Assembly (NCBI GenBank): GCA_963921935.1 | Contig: OY998185.1 | Span: 60,713,717-60,777,716, forward strand | Source of the DNA: Galeruca laticollis | Lineage: Eukaryota > Arthropoda > Insecta > Coleoptera > Chrysomelidae | DNA length: 64,000 bases | Direction of reading: 5' to 3' | Shown: piece by piece, positions 13,201 through 27,494 of the stretch | Layout: every line of letters starts with the position of its first letter | Position numbering within the stretch: position 1 is the first letter of the stretch | Notes under the pieces: generated by a model | The model's input: only the letters and a program-made list of their open reading frames with translations | The model's database searches: none | What the model was told of the DNA's origin: nothing | Position numbers and translations under genes: made by a program

Positions 13201-16200
13201 ATTGTTTTATTTCATCGTTCAATGAAAATGCTGTTCGTTATGACATATCATTCACGACTGTCTCAATAAAGCTCCATCTATTCAGTATTCACGGCGCGTT
13301 TCTGACTCCAGCCAATTAGCGGCTGTTCTCACTCAAATCTCATTATAAGGAACTCACGGACAAGTCGGCAATCAGCCTCTGCCAAGTGTTTACACGGAAC
13401 ATATGGGCGTAACAATGAAGGTTTAATAAACTCAGGTGGAATGATTTAAGAATTTCAACAAACGTCAATTAAAGATACATATAAAGCAGTATATAAATAT
13501 ATAGTCTAACTAAAGTCAATTGAAGATATATTAATGTTAAGCTCGTGATTTTTTTTATTTAAAAACACAGAAATATTTAAAATGCTCTTATGAATATTTG
13601 ATAATAAAATTATTTCGAGACTAATACAGCTTCACATAACCTTATAAATACTGATGCAACTTCACATGGATAAAATTACATTTAATACAAAAAAACCTTT
13701 CGTAAATCTTTGATAATCAAAAAAATGATAATCTATTTTATAATAGATAAATATTATTTAAATTTACCGTGTCTGTTTGTCGTACAAAGAAATATCATCA
13801 TCCCTACGCTAAGTGCCCAAAATTGTTTAGCCAATGAATTATAAAGTGCTGCATGTAACGCGTTGTATTCATCAGCTCTTGCAAAAACAAGATGTACCAA
13901 AACAAGGCTTATCATTGATGTAATTATGGCTGTCCAGGCAAAAAATGTAGCTACCTATAAAACATACTCTTATTATATGACCCGCATCGGTTTCGCACGG
14001 GTGTATTTTATAAAAAAGATGAGAAATTGTGAAGTTAATGTCTTATTTTCTTTATAAACAAGTTTTACAGCTGATTTTTTGTTATACAATACAAACAGAT
14101 CTTGTTTGGAAATGTGTATAATTGTCCATTTAATGTTTCCTGTAACGACTAAAATGAACTTCATGTTTAAGATTTGCTTCTAAAAAATAACTCGATGCTT
14201 CTAAAAATATCATCAGTTTTTCTCTAAATGAATTAAAAACATAAAAATGTGTTATAAATACGGCGTAAATACGTACCGGAGGTATACTAACGTCATTATA
14301 TTTGTATATTACGTAACCAAAAATGAATCCAATTAACCAAGCTGGCATTCGAACTAAAGTCGCTTGATAAATATTGTACTGATAAGATAAGTCACTTCTA
14401 AAATAAATAATAAATAACTATCATCACAAACTGTTAGTTTTGTTTTGTAAATAACAATAATAAATGATCACTTCAAATTTTGGTGGATGCGATTTAATAA
14501 TTTGGCGGATGCACAAGTTTCATTCGCCAAAATTTACGTCTCACATGAATCCAAGAAAATATGATTTGAAAATATTTATAAATTTTAGCGGAGGACGCTT
14601 TACAGTTGGCAATTTTTTCTTGCGGCAAGTAAAAATTGCTGCAATTTGTGCATGGGCATGCGCAGATTATCCATTTTAACAAGAAATTATAGATCCTAAC
14701 TTATTTTTCTTGCAACTGCTCGGCAATTTTAGGTACGCTTCTGTCGGCTTGGTTTTTTCTTTTAGTTCATATCATATAGTAAAAACCAAATAAAGTTGCG
14801 TTTACGTCACCAAGGGCGTATTTCTATCGCATGTGTGTCTACATTTCTATAGAAAAGTGCATATACTTAAATTTGTTAATTAATAGGTTCTAAAGATAAC
14901 CCAATCAATAAAAAAACTTTTTTCCGCAAACGTCAAAAAAAATAGACATTATTAACATCAATTCATGATGTTGAAGTATGATTTCACAGACGCCACTTTT
15001 TTGTACGGCCGTGAGCGGACAAAAAAGTACTTTTTTGTACGCTGACGGCCGTACAAAAAAGTAGAATTTTTAACAGGGAAAATAATTATTAGTTGAACTT
15101 TTAAACTTTATTAACGATAATAATTATTAATAGTAAAATTACAGTTATTTAAGGTTGCACCGCACATATTTAATGCACTACCTGATTTATTCACTTCCAA
15201 TTCAAGCGAATTTTGTGCAGATTTGAAAGAGTTCATCGACAAAATTTCCCGTGACTCCTTACTTGTTGTTGCTTCTATTACATCAACGTCGACATAATTT
15301 CGCTCATGAGAAGCTGCATTCAGGTACAGTGAAGAAGAATTCGACATCAAGATTTTTTCTGCAGTTTGTTTTTTATTAGACAAAGAGTCTTCAACTTCAA
15401 TGTATCCTTCAGCGATAGTGCTCGACCTCCAACCTCCATGCCGTTTCAAACAAGTAATATCAGCTCCTCCATCCACAAGCAAAGTAGCTGAAGTTCTTCT
15501 TAACGCATGGCAGTCACTGCCAGAAATAATGTCATGTTGCCGCGTTGTTTGTGACTTTTCTACTCGTATTGCCATCGATTTTTGAGGTTATAGTTACGTG
15601 CTTTATAAAATTTTCTTGTGAGAAATATTTATAATCAAAACTGTTTTTGTTTTCAAAACAACAAAGCATTTTCTTCTGTGATTGTTAAAATGCCCAAACA
15701 GCTGAATAGCCGATGCAAAGAACTTGTGGCTTCATTAGTAAATTATTTTGAACAAGAAAGGAATAATAATGGTCCTTTGTTGCCCTTAAATCCTGTCTGT
15801 ACAAGAGGTAGGTAATACGTGAATAAAATATCCTTACTTTACTTTACGAAAATTTCTATTATTTTAGCGTGTAGCTGCTGCTTTAAAATCAGTGTAAGAA
15901 CAGTAAGCAAAATTTGTCAAACAAAGAAAAAAGATGGTGAAGAGTTTGAGTCACCAAAGAAAAAACGTTGCGCTCATAAACGAGTAACAAATACAGAAAC
16001 TTTAAATACAAGCTCTATTCGTGATACCATTTACAACATGTACCAGAGAAGTAAGTATAATTGCGACAATTGTATATTTAACATATTTTTATTTCTGTAT
16101 GCTTTTAGAACAGCACATAACGATTCAATCTTTGTGGTCCCAACTAAGAGAAAAAGAATTATTTAATGGTAGTACCACTTCTTTAAATAGATTGCTCAAA

Positions 16201-19200
16201 GAACTTGGGTTTAAGTGGATGAAGGATAATCCACGACGAGGACTTATGGAATTACCTAATGTTGTTTTGAAAAGAGTAGAATTCTTAAGATATTATAAAG
16301 AAGCAAAGGACGAAGGTATATACCAATTTGTGTTCATCGATGAAACCTGGATATTTCAAAATGGCATCATAGGTCATTCATGGCAAAATGAAAATATCAA
16401 AAGTGTTAAAACCACTAAAACGGATGGCAAAAGGTTTGTTGTATTGCAAAACATAAGTATGAGAGGGAAAGAATATTTGATCGTCCAGAAATTAGTCCTG
16501 TTACGAACTCGCACACCGAAACAGATACTAAGTACGGCCCTGTAACCTTATGTTAACGGAGTTAAGAAAAAGGCGAGCGCACCGAATTCTGAGAAGGTTT
16601 ATTGTGACCGTCCTTTTTAAACATGTTCTCGAAAGGCATTTTAAGAAACATCGCGAAAGGCATGTCCCGTTTCGAATGTTCTAGTAAAGAAAGTTTTTGA
16701 TATAAATACAGGACCGATCAGCGGATGAGTTCAGTTTTATAATTTGCCATAGTGAGTTAAACAGTAATTAAGTGAATATAAAAGTGTTATAAATTAATAA
16801 GTTAGTGTGCATATAAATTAAATTTAAGTGACTAGTTAAGTACATATAAATTAGTGTTAGTGAGTTAGTGTTTAAATAAATTAGTAAGTAGCAATACCGA
16901 GTGTTTAAAATTTATCCCACCCGTTTATTGTTTAAATAAATAACAAAAATATTACATTGGTGTCAGGTGTGGGGTAATATAAATAAATTGCTACGTAAAA
17001 ATGGCCAAGAGACTATGTGATCTCAAAGTGACGGAATTAAGAGCAGAATTGGAAGATCGTGAGTTGGAAACGTCCGGTAAGAAAAGTGAATTAGTGGAAA
17101 GACTTAAAGTGGCACTGAAAAATGACGGCTTTAATCCAGAATTATTTTTATTCAATGACGAGGCTTCCACCATAATCTCGTCAATTTCTGCCATGGACGA
17201 GAAAATTTCAACCATGAAGAACGATATTTCTACTAATATGGACGAGAACATTTCCACTATGAAGAACGATATTTCTGCCATGGAAGAGAAGATTTCCAGT
17301 ATGAAAAATGACATTTCTGCCGATATCTTATCGTTAAAAAATGACATTGCTGCTGACGTCGAGAATAAAATTACGTCTCTAAAATCAGACAGCGATAGAC
17401 GAGAAAATCAAGGAATTGGAGAGAAATATGGCAGATTTAAGAACAGAAGACACGCCAGCAGAAGGAAAGAAGATTGAACATATAAAACCCTGCAAGCCAG
17501 AAATAACTTCCAGGATAGAGGACATTGGCAGTTTTGCACGAGTCAAGACCCCAACATTCGACGGAAAGACATCGTGGACCAATTATGTAAAACAGTTCGA
17601 AGCAGCCGCTAGAGTGAATAATTGGTCCGATAAGGAGAAAGCAGTGAACCTAACTATAGCGCTTCGGGGAGATGCCTTAGATGTACTTCAGACGATACCT
17701 CTGGAAGAAACGGATGATTTCGAGCTGCTGAAGAAGAGGTTGGACATGCGGTGCGGTCACGAACATCTAGAACATTTGTACCAGTCCCAACTGAAGAACC
17801 GAAGGCAGAAACGCGATGAAGCCCTTCAAGAGTATGAAGTGGATATTGCCCGACTCGTTCGATTTGCTTATCCGTCAGCACCAGAGAACATGATGGAATG
17901 TCTGGGCATCCAGGCCTTCATTGATGGCTTACGTGACCCCGATATGCAGAGGACGCTTCGTTTAGCCCATCCCAAAACATTAGTTGACGCATTGACAGCT
18001 GCTCTTGAATATGAAGCAGCAACGAAGGCTTCAGGATATAACAAAATCAGGACCATCCAAGAAGAAGATGACGAAGACAGATTTGACCAGTTTGTCAGTT
18101 TAATAAAGAATATGATGGACAAGAAACCTAGAAAGATCAGATGCTGGAATTGTGGCGAGCTAGGGCATGTACGTAGTTCATGTAAGCGCCCCAAGACTCC
18201 TGCAAACCAAGAGCCCCAGTCACAGGAAAACTAGAACGGGTCGGCTACGAGGGGGCAGCACCGACCCATGATTGTTCCAAAGACCCTCTCATACAGATAG
18301 CTTCTCTCAGATGTCGCAACGACAGTGTATATGTGGATGGCGAAGTAAGTGGCAAGAAATATGGTCTGCTGGTTGACACTGGAGCTACTAGAACCATTAT
18401 ACGACCAGAACTAATAAACTCCAAGAAGAAGCTTTTACCAACGAGACTGCGACTGCGGACCGCCACAGGCGAAAGTGCCAACGTTCACGGGAAAACACAA
18501 ATCCAATTGGGAATTGACGCTGAAAAGTTCACGCATACGGTACGTAGCTGACATTGAAGAAGACGTGATTCTGGGAATGGACGTAATGAATGTACATGGT
18601 TTCCAATTAGACTTCAGAAACAGAACCATTAAAGTGGGTTCCGAGGTGGTATTCCTGCATCCATATGAAGGCAGCGCGGTGTTGGCAGCTGTACAGGAAG
18701 ATACCGTTCTACCTGCACGAAGCGAAACCATGATAGTAGCACGGCTACAGGAAATCATGGAGGAAGGTACACCGGTTATGATGGAGCCAAGGAACCACGA
18801 CGAAGAAGTTGGCAAAGGAGTACTAATTGGAAAAGGATTGGTCACGTCGGCGAAAGAGATCCCAGTACGTGTGATAAACGTGAACGATTACCCAATTACA
18901 ATCAAGAAGGAAACCAAGATTGGATCCTGCGTACCAGTGACGTCAATAGTTCGTCAAACAACGACCACTGATAATTCTAATGCCAGATTCGAACAAATGT
19001 TATCAGTAGCTGGTCAATCTTTGGATTGAGCTGAAAAAAAGAGAATAAGAGAATTTCTCTTGCAGTATCGAGACTTATTCGTACCAAAAGGAGGAAAGAC
19101 TGGCAGAACATCAGCCGTCAAACACAAAATCGATACTGGTAATGCTAAGCCAATTAGATAATCAGCTCGAAGACTTCCACGAGCGAAGAGAGAGGAAGCT

Positions 19201-22200
19201 GAAAAAATAATTCAAGAGATGACAGAAGAAAAAGTAATAGAACCATCTACTAGTCCATGGGTATCTCCAGTAGTGCTCGTCAAGAAAAAGGATGGAACTA
19301 CGAGATTCTGCGTGGATTATCGCCAGCTTAACAACGTGACGAAGAAGGACAGCTATCCTCTGCCTCGAATTGACGATACGCTAGATACTTTGGCCGGCAG
19401 CAAACTGTTTTCCACCTTGGACCTGAAGTCTGGTTATTGGCAAGTAGAAATGGACCCAGAAGATAAAGAGAAGACTGCTTTTACCACCGGATCTGGATTA
19501 TGGCAATTCAACGTCATGCACACTTTTACCAGTATCTCTATGGTAGGAAGTTTTTAATCCGGACTGATCATGCAGCACTTAAGTGGTTGATGCAGTTCAA
19601 GAATCCCGAGTGCCAGATCGCTAGATGGATTGAACGACTTCAAGAATACGATTTCAACATCGAACATCGAGCTGGTGTGAGTCACCGAAATGCCGACTCC
19701 CTGTCCAGACAGCCGTGCCCAACAGACTGCTCCCACTGCAACAAGATGGAATCTAGGGAAGCTGCAGTTTCAAGAACTACTGTAGTCAACGAGGAATGGT
19801 CACCCACCAGGATCAGAGAAGATCAGGAGAATGATCCTCACCTGAAGATGATCCGGCAATGGAAGAAAGAAAACCGGCGACCTACCTGGCAAGAAGTGTC
19901 AAGATTTTCACCGAAACTCAAGGCGTATTGGGCTCAGTGGGACTCCCTTGTCCTGGAAGAAGGGCTGTTGAAAAGAGTCCTTGAAAACGATGACGGTTCT
20001 GAGATGAGGAGACAGCTAGTTATCCCGAGAACAAGAGTAGCTGAGGTACTGAAGAAGTTACACGACAGTCCATCGGAAGGTCATCTGGGAGTGAAGAAAA
20101 CCCTTCAGAGAATTCGTGAAAGGTTTTACTGGATGAACAGCTCCGACGATGTGAAGGACTGGTGTAAGAAATGTACGACTTGTGCTACGAGTAATGGACC
20201 ACATCGCAAGAGAAAGGCACCCATGAAACAGTACAATGTTGGAAGCCCTTTCGAAAGGATTGCTTAAGATATCGCTGGGCCATTTCCGACGACAGAAAAT
20301 GGTAGCAAATACATACTGGTTGTAATGGATTATTTCACAAAGTGGGTGGAAATTTACGCTATCCCGAACCAAGAGGCCACAACTGTCGCGGATGTATTGG
20401 TGAAAGAATTTAACAGCCGATATGGAGTGCCATTGGAAGTCCACAGTGACCAGGGAAGAAATTTCGAAAGCCATCTATTCCAGGAGATTTGCGAGAAGCT
20501 GGGAAAGAAGAAGACCAGTACAACAGCATTGCATCCACAGTCAGATGGAATGGTCGAGAGAATGAACAGAACTATTGGAAAATGCCTGTCCAAAGTAGTT
20601 TCCAGCCATCAGAAAGATTGGGACCAGTATCTTTCCCTATTCGCATTGGCTTATCGATCTGCTGTCAATGAGTCCACGGGTGAAACACCTGCGAAAATCC
20701 TGTTTGGACGTGAAATGAGACTTCCTTGTGACCTGGAATTTGGCTGTCGGCCTGGAGAAGATCTAGCAGGAGAAGATTACGTGATCCAATTGAGAAGAAG
20801 GCTGGACGATATTCATAAACTAGTTCAAATAAATCTTCAAGTTGCCAGCGACAGAATGAAAAGTCGGTACGATACGCAGGCTACAGAAGGCGGTTTTAAA
20901 GAAGGGGACAAAGTATGGTTACACAACCGATGAGGAGAAAAGGATTTCTCCAAAATTACAAAAATCCTGGGAAGGTCCGTACTTTATCAAGAAAAGGATC
21001 AATGATGTTATATATCGCATAAGCCAGATCCCCAACGGAAAACCAAAAGTAGTGTACCAAAACCGACTAGCGCCATTCGAAGGAGACCATGACCTAGAGA
21101 AAGGAGTAAACCATATTCGAGATGTGCCTGACCCTACCTTCGATGAATTTATGGGCGCGTATGGAGGTACCGGGAAATGTAGATATGGAGTCACTTCGGA
21201 AAAACAACAAGATTTGTTCACTCTCCCGGAAGATTATTCACTGGCATACAACATCCCCGCCCGTATCAAGAACGCACGAGGGTTGGCATCCGTCTTTCGA
21301 AAGAAGTTCGGGCAATTATAAAAACATGAAAACCAGATTCCAGCCCCTGGCAGGACACTGAAACTGAAGCATAATTCGTGTGAAGTGTTGATATAAATTA
21401 ATAATTAAGTTTGTGTGCATATAAATTAAGTGTTCGTAAGTAGCCATGCCGTGTGTTTAAAGTTCATCCCACCCGTCATAAAAAAGTTTACTGTTTAAAT
21501 AAATTAGAAAAACATTACACTATTATAGTTAAATAAGTGTTTCCTGAAATTTGAAAACAGTCATTATGTGTTGAAAAGACGTGAACAAGTTGGTGTAAGG
21601 TTGAATATCACTATAGGTGAATTTCGATCGTATTTATTTTTCTGACAAATATCGCAGTTATTTATATAATTTTCGATATCGTCCGACATTTTTGGCCAGG
21701 AAAATTTTCGTGGAATATGTATTAATTTCTTAGCTATTTATAGATGTTACATTTAAAGAGATATATACGAAATAATTAGTCCAAGTATAAATAAAGTTGG
21801 TGATGTTTTTATCGGATTTTTCCATTTTCTTTGTAGTCGATTTAGGTAATATATTGTTGAAAAAATACTTACTCAAACATTGTAGCTCCATACTGATATT
21901 TAATTGTTATGACAAACGTATAAACAGCTGTTAATAAACAAAGTGCAATACACCATAAACAGGTTCTTACGGGTTTCTTGATTAAACTGGCTAATAGAAT
22001 TGGGGATAGAAAAAACAGTTGCGAGTCAACGGCTAGATACCAAGAATGTTGTATACACTGAAAAAAATTGACTTGTTTAGTTTAAAAAGAAGTAATTGTT
22101 GAAAAAAGTCTTACCTGTTGATTGAATTGTAAAAAATTGGTTGCAAACGATAACGTTACGAACCACGTTTTGTAACAAGCTAGAGCCATTCTGGTTGCCA

Positions 22201-25200
22201 CCAAAGGCCACATAGGCCCATCCGATAAATTTTTAAAAATGCTTATATGGAATAATATGACAGCAAAAAGAGCTGGACTTAGCCTAAATAATAATAATAA
22301 TAAACTCCAAATGAAAATGTAGCTTCCATAGGAAAATATTTTCAACAATTTTTTCTATATTTATAGTTCTAATTACCTTAAAAACCTATATCCGTAAATA
22401 ATGAGATACGGTACTGGCCTCTTCTTCCCATACGTTGAACCAAAATAATTTAACATACCGTAAGAAAGAAGCAAACCGCTTATAAGCAAAAACGTATCCA
22501 CAGCATATACACCAGCGAGTGAAAAAGTGGTTAAAACGGACTTTTTCCACTGAAATAAATATTTAGCAGTAGAAATTATAAAAATATTATCAATATTATA
22601 TTAAATTTACCAACATATAGACATCCAAAAGATTTACAACGCCAGAAAACATGTAGATCATAATTCCATGTCCGTATATGATCCACAACATGCTCAATAC
22701 TTTAATCCCACTGATGCATTCTAGATATTTCACTTCAACTGACGCATCTTGAACTGATATCAGCCTTTTGAAATTGCTATACAACGAAAACGAGATCCAT
22801 AAGTTGTCTTTGTCAGCTTAAAATTGAAAAAAATATATAGAACGGAGTTTATTTTTGTAAAACAAACTTACTTTTCATTTGTTGATGAATAACCAAATCA
22901 TACAATGTGCTGAGTATCAGTAATATTATATATAAAATGAAGAAAGCTCTGAAAATAATATACTATAAACAACTAACTTATCCAGGAACAACCAGAAGGT
23001 TGCGAGAAATTAAAAAAAATGCTTGAGTTTTAGAGAAAGGAAATATTTAGTTAGCGATCTATTGTTATATATTTCAATCCATTGCGTTATTACATTATTC
23101 TTGATAGTAATAGAGACTGTCGAAAACCAACTACCGACTTATGATTTAAAAACCCGCTAAATTTACAAAAGTTCGCGTAATTCTCTTCTCACACTCTCAT
23201 TACTATTAAACGCCACATGTTTTACACCCTTCCATCTACCAACACGAAACCGCCATAATATTCGTCTGTGGTTTTTGCTGCAAGTAAAATATAAAACAAA
23301 CACGTCCATTTTTGTATATTTGTTCAAAGAACTTTTTACATGTTTTCGTGAATAAAATTTTTAAATACTCCATATATCATTTCTTCGGGATAATTAAAAA
23401 CAACCAATACGATATTACATAAAATACATTAACTAACAATGAAATGAAAAAAAAGAACATGCAAACAGAATCGAATACAAAAAAATATATCTATATGCAT
23501 AAAAATGGAACTCCACCTGTAACATTCACAATTTACATCAAGCTATTTAAGCTTCTCCCATGCAAAAAAGGTGATAAACAGTCTTGTAAAAGAAGTTTAA
23601 AGTGTATTCAATCAAAATCTGGAGTTTATAAACTTGTATCTGTATTGCTGGTTGCCTACACTATGTCTATTCATTATTGTAATTTATAAATTTGTAATAC
23701 TGCTTGCCTTTACTATGTTTATTAATTGGTTCTTTCTAAAAAATTCAGGCGATTTCTCATGATAATTCGAGCGAGTTTCACCACATTTCCGAAAGAAAAA
23801 AGAAGAATAACATAAATGCAAATAATAAGAAGCAGTCTTCCTGTAGATATATACGAAGGTTGCTATTTTTGTATTGATAAAAGTAAGAACAAACAAATCA
23901 ACCATTTAATTATTAAAATTGGGTCAGAACCGCTTCAACTGTAAAGAAACTTCAAATAAAATTATTCTAATACGTTGCGAAAGGTGATAAACAGTCTTCT
24001 AGACGAAATATAGAGTGTGTTCTTTAAAATTATTTGAAGTTTATAAATTTACATCTGTAATGTTGGTTGCCTATACTATGTTAGTTCATTGAATCCCAAT
24101 TTTAAGATTCGATCTAACAAAATCATTCAACATGTAATTTATGATATTCCGAGCGAGTTTCACTAAATTTCCAAAAGAAAAAGGAGAATAACATAAATTC
24201 AAACAATAAGAAGCGTCCTTCAAAATATAGATTATACCATGGTGGCTATTTATGTATTGATAAAATTAAGAACATACAAATCTATGACTTCATTTAGAAT
24301 TAAACACATTAATAGTCGAAGGGAGACACTAGTCGAATTACTAAACGAACTGATTATTTTGATAAACGAAATATTCTAACAAATTGTCAGCTCCAAGTTC
24401 GAATGCATTTAAATGAGGGTAGAAGGGCCTTCGCTGTTCTGCTACGACACCCGCAACTTCGTCTACTAATTCTGCAATAGTGATCATTGCAATTTCATCA
24501 AAATTTGCCATTTCGTTATATCACGAGTAAAGTATGTAATGAATTGAAGTTAGGGTTTAAGCCACGTCCTTCGATAATTGTTATGGAATGATAAATATGC
24601 GCTCCTTGTTTTATAGTCGATAATTATCGCTTGCGATATTCGAACATACGAGTTTTGAGGTATCCTTCGATAAAGTGGTAAAATCGCATGCGATATTAAG
24701 TAGAGTGAACTCAAACATACATAGATCGCCTATACTATTTTGGTTTGAAATTTAAAGTTTATCAACTTGTATCTGTAATGTTGGTTGCCTATAGTGTGTT
24801 GGTTCATTGGGCCCTTAGTCTAATATTGGATCTAACTAAATCATTCAAACAATCTCTCAACAACATGTAATTTATCAAATTACGAGCGAGTTTCACTACA
24901 TCTCCAGAATAACATAAATTCAAACAATAAGAATCAGTCTTCAAAGTAAAGATTATACCAGGGACACAAGTAAGAACAAATATACTATTTCGTTTAGAAT
25001 TGGGTCAGAAGCGCTTCAACTGTAAATGAAACAAGATGGTGGTGATGATATTTCTAATATCGTTGCGAAAGATGATAAACAGTCTTCTAGAAGAAGTTCA
25101 TAAACTTCCATCTGTTATGTTGGTTGCCTGTAATGTGTCTATTCATTTAAAAATTGAGGTTTATAAATTTGTTTTTGTTGCCTATACTGTGTTTTTTCAT

Positions 25201-27458
25201 TGGATCTTTCTAGAAATAGGAAATGTAAGCGATATCTCAACGTGTAATTTATTATATACGGGGGTTGCTATTTATGTATTGATAGAAGTAAGAAGAAACA
25301 TATCAATTATTTCGGTGAAAATTGGGTTACTATAAATAAAACAAAATGGTGTTGATGATGTATCAATAGTTCTAATACCATGTTAAAATAGACTTACTTG
25401 ATATAAATGTCAATTTCAAAAGGAGAAACACTTTTTAGTCTGCTGCTACACAACATATCAGTAAAATGTATGTGTACAGGCAAATTAAAAATGTTTTCGA
25501 TATAATCCCATATATTTTGTAAGTTTTCCATCGAACATGTGTGTGGGATACACAAACCATAATTGACTTTCATAATTTTGAGCATTTTTGTTGTGTGTTC
25601 GCTGGCTGTTATTCCCAAGATAGTTTTTAGCTGAAAGGTAAACACAAAATATATTTTTATTTGATTATTCTAAAATTTCAGGAAGAAATTGAATTCCTTG
25701 TCGCCTATGAACCTTTCTTCTAATCCCTTCACTACAAAACAATTCCTTTCGTTTCTCACTTGAATTATTTTTTATTTACACCTCAAAAGTACAAGAAGGG
25801 CTTCAAAACTTCACGTTCTGTTTACTTAGTACTTAGCTTCACAGGTTACCAGTCGAAAAAACTTAGTATCGAGTATAACGTGAATACAGTGTCTATCAGA
25901 AGTACTTAAATCTAATTTAACTTTTAGATTAGTATGTGGCTGGCAAGCCGACAGGTTGCCATCACGACTTGACATAATATGTGACTGGCAGACAGACAAG
26001 TTATTAACAATCTGATAGTATAAAAAAAGTAGATTTGTTAAAAAATCTGTATCAATTATTAACTTACGTTTCCTATACTGAAAAAATTTAAATCGTTTTT
26101 ATCAGTTCCGGGAGTGACGAATACAGTGCAATATTGTCCGTATATATCTGTTTCATTCAAGTAATGATTTATATTTAAACACTGATCAAAATTTCCTGTC
26201 ATATAAATATTTCCGGCTAACAAACCGCTAGGAATTTTCGATGAAGCGTCTAACACTGAAAAATAGAAAACAAAATACAAGTAAAGTTTCTAGTATTGTA
26301 ACTTAACTATTATTCCATATATAGTGCATACTCTTTACATCGATTATCTGTGGTCAATGTCAATGCTGTCAGTGTGAATTGTGAGGTTAGAGGAGAATAA
26401 AGCGAACTTTACGTTACGTCTTTATTTTAATTAATTTATAGCAAGTTTTCACAGTTGTTGTTAGTTGTGGTTTTAATTAAGTGATCCAAATAATTATCCG
26501 CAACACTAGAATGATTATTTAAACTTTTTAATTACGATTATGAGTAGAGATGACGTGGTAACCAATCCAAGTGCTACCAACACAATTTATTCAAATCGTA
26601 ACCGTCTCGTCTTCTATTCAGATCAAGGTTGGTCTACAGCCACATTATACAATTAGGTACAGTCTGAGTAGAAAGTTTCATGTAGATAAATTTACAGAAT
26701 GTTTGCGCGGATTTTTAGGCTTATTTCAGAATGAAATATGGCTATTGTAGAGAGTAGCATGACGCGAATTCGGAAAAATTTCAATGCAGTTTTTCGTTTT
26801 GGGGTTCCCTGATGTCAAAATCACCCCCCGTTCCGAAGGTTATATATAACAACAACAAAGAGATTCATGGGTAATTCACGCAAAATAAAGGGCTACTGAA
26901 ATAGAGTGGTAACCGTGGACATGCATGTTTCTGGCTCATTTTGCCTCTTCAGCACGGCATAACCAAATAAGGATGTGAAATTTGGGAGCAAAGATGTTAA
27001 TCGAAACATGGGAAAACACAAAGTAACGGATTTCAGCAGGGAAACCAAACGCTCATTTGTGTCTTCAATTGGAAGATCCCGAGTTTTCAGGACAACAACC
27101 AACATCGACACGGAGGCGCATATAGCCCCCCGCCATGAACCTTCCGACCCATGATAAATAACAAAGAAGATGTTGGTTGTTGTCCTGAAAACTCGGGATC
27201 TTCCAATTGAACACACAAATGAGCGTTTGGTTTCCCTGCTGAAATCCGTTACTTTGTGTTTTCTCATGTTTCGATTAACATCTTTGCTCCCAAATTTCAC
27301 ATCCTTATTTGGTTATGCCGTGCTGAAGAGACAAAATGAGCCAGAAACATGCATGTCCACGGTTACCACTCTATTTCAGTAGCCCTTTATTTTGCGTGAA
27401 TTACCCATGAATCTCTTTGTTGTTGTTGTTAACATATCACGCGATATTCCTACATCTT

Positions 27459-27494
<36 letters not shown>

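Larger units (their letters stand above)
1237..13767. other. NRF intron 10, a 12.5-kb nest of transposable elements
   Basis: The intron between exons 10 and 11 of the NRF-like gene. From left to right: about 300 bp without recognisable content (1237-1544), the gypsy-A fragment broken by a P element and by the RT-endonuclease-USP unit (1545-10422, then a probable LTR), a gag/protease fragment on the minus strand (about 11000-11815), an inverted Penelope-like dimer (11828-13221), an LTR-like piece (13222-13414) and 350 bp of AT-rich sequence in which I see nothing (13415-13767). Confidence 0.8.
16499..21519 (+). mobile_element. Gypsy-C: Ty3/gypsy retrotransposon with SAP-domain Gag, internally deleted
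   Basis: Complete 5' LTR at 16499-16956 (TGTTACG...ATTACA, 458 bp), Gag, protease, RT, RNase H, integrase, and a 3' LTR that keeps only its last part (about 21383-21519, ending ATTACA). The polypurine tract and the start of the 3' LTR are gone, which would block normal reverse transcription. RT is missing about half its domain. Stops at about 19159 and 20266 and frameshifts at about 17440 and 18540 confirm it is defective. No target duplication is visible because the right flank does not match the left. Confidence 0.85.

Noticed and set aside
15618..16166. Reading 15618-15815 and 15819-16166 as independent small proteins
   Set aside because: Only parts of each match transposase; the rest reads through short introns of the mariner-type gene.
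26893..27382. Two similar open frames of 135 and 70 codons on opposite strands
   Set aside because: They are mirror images produced by the palindrome arms.
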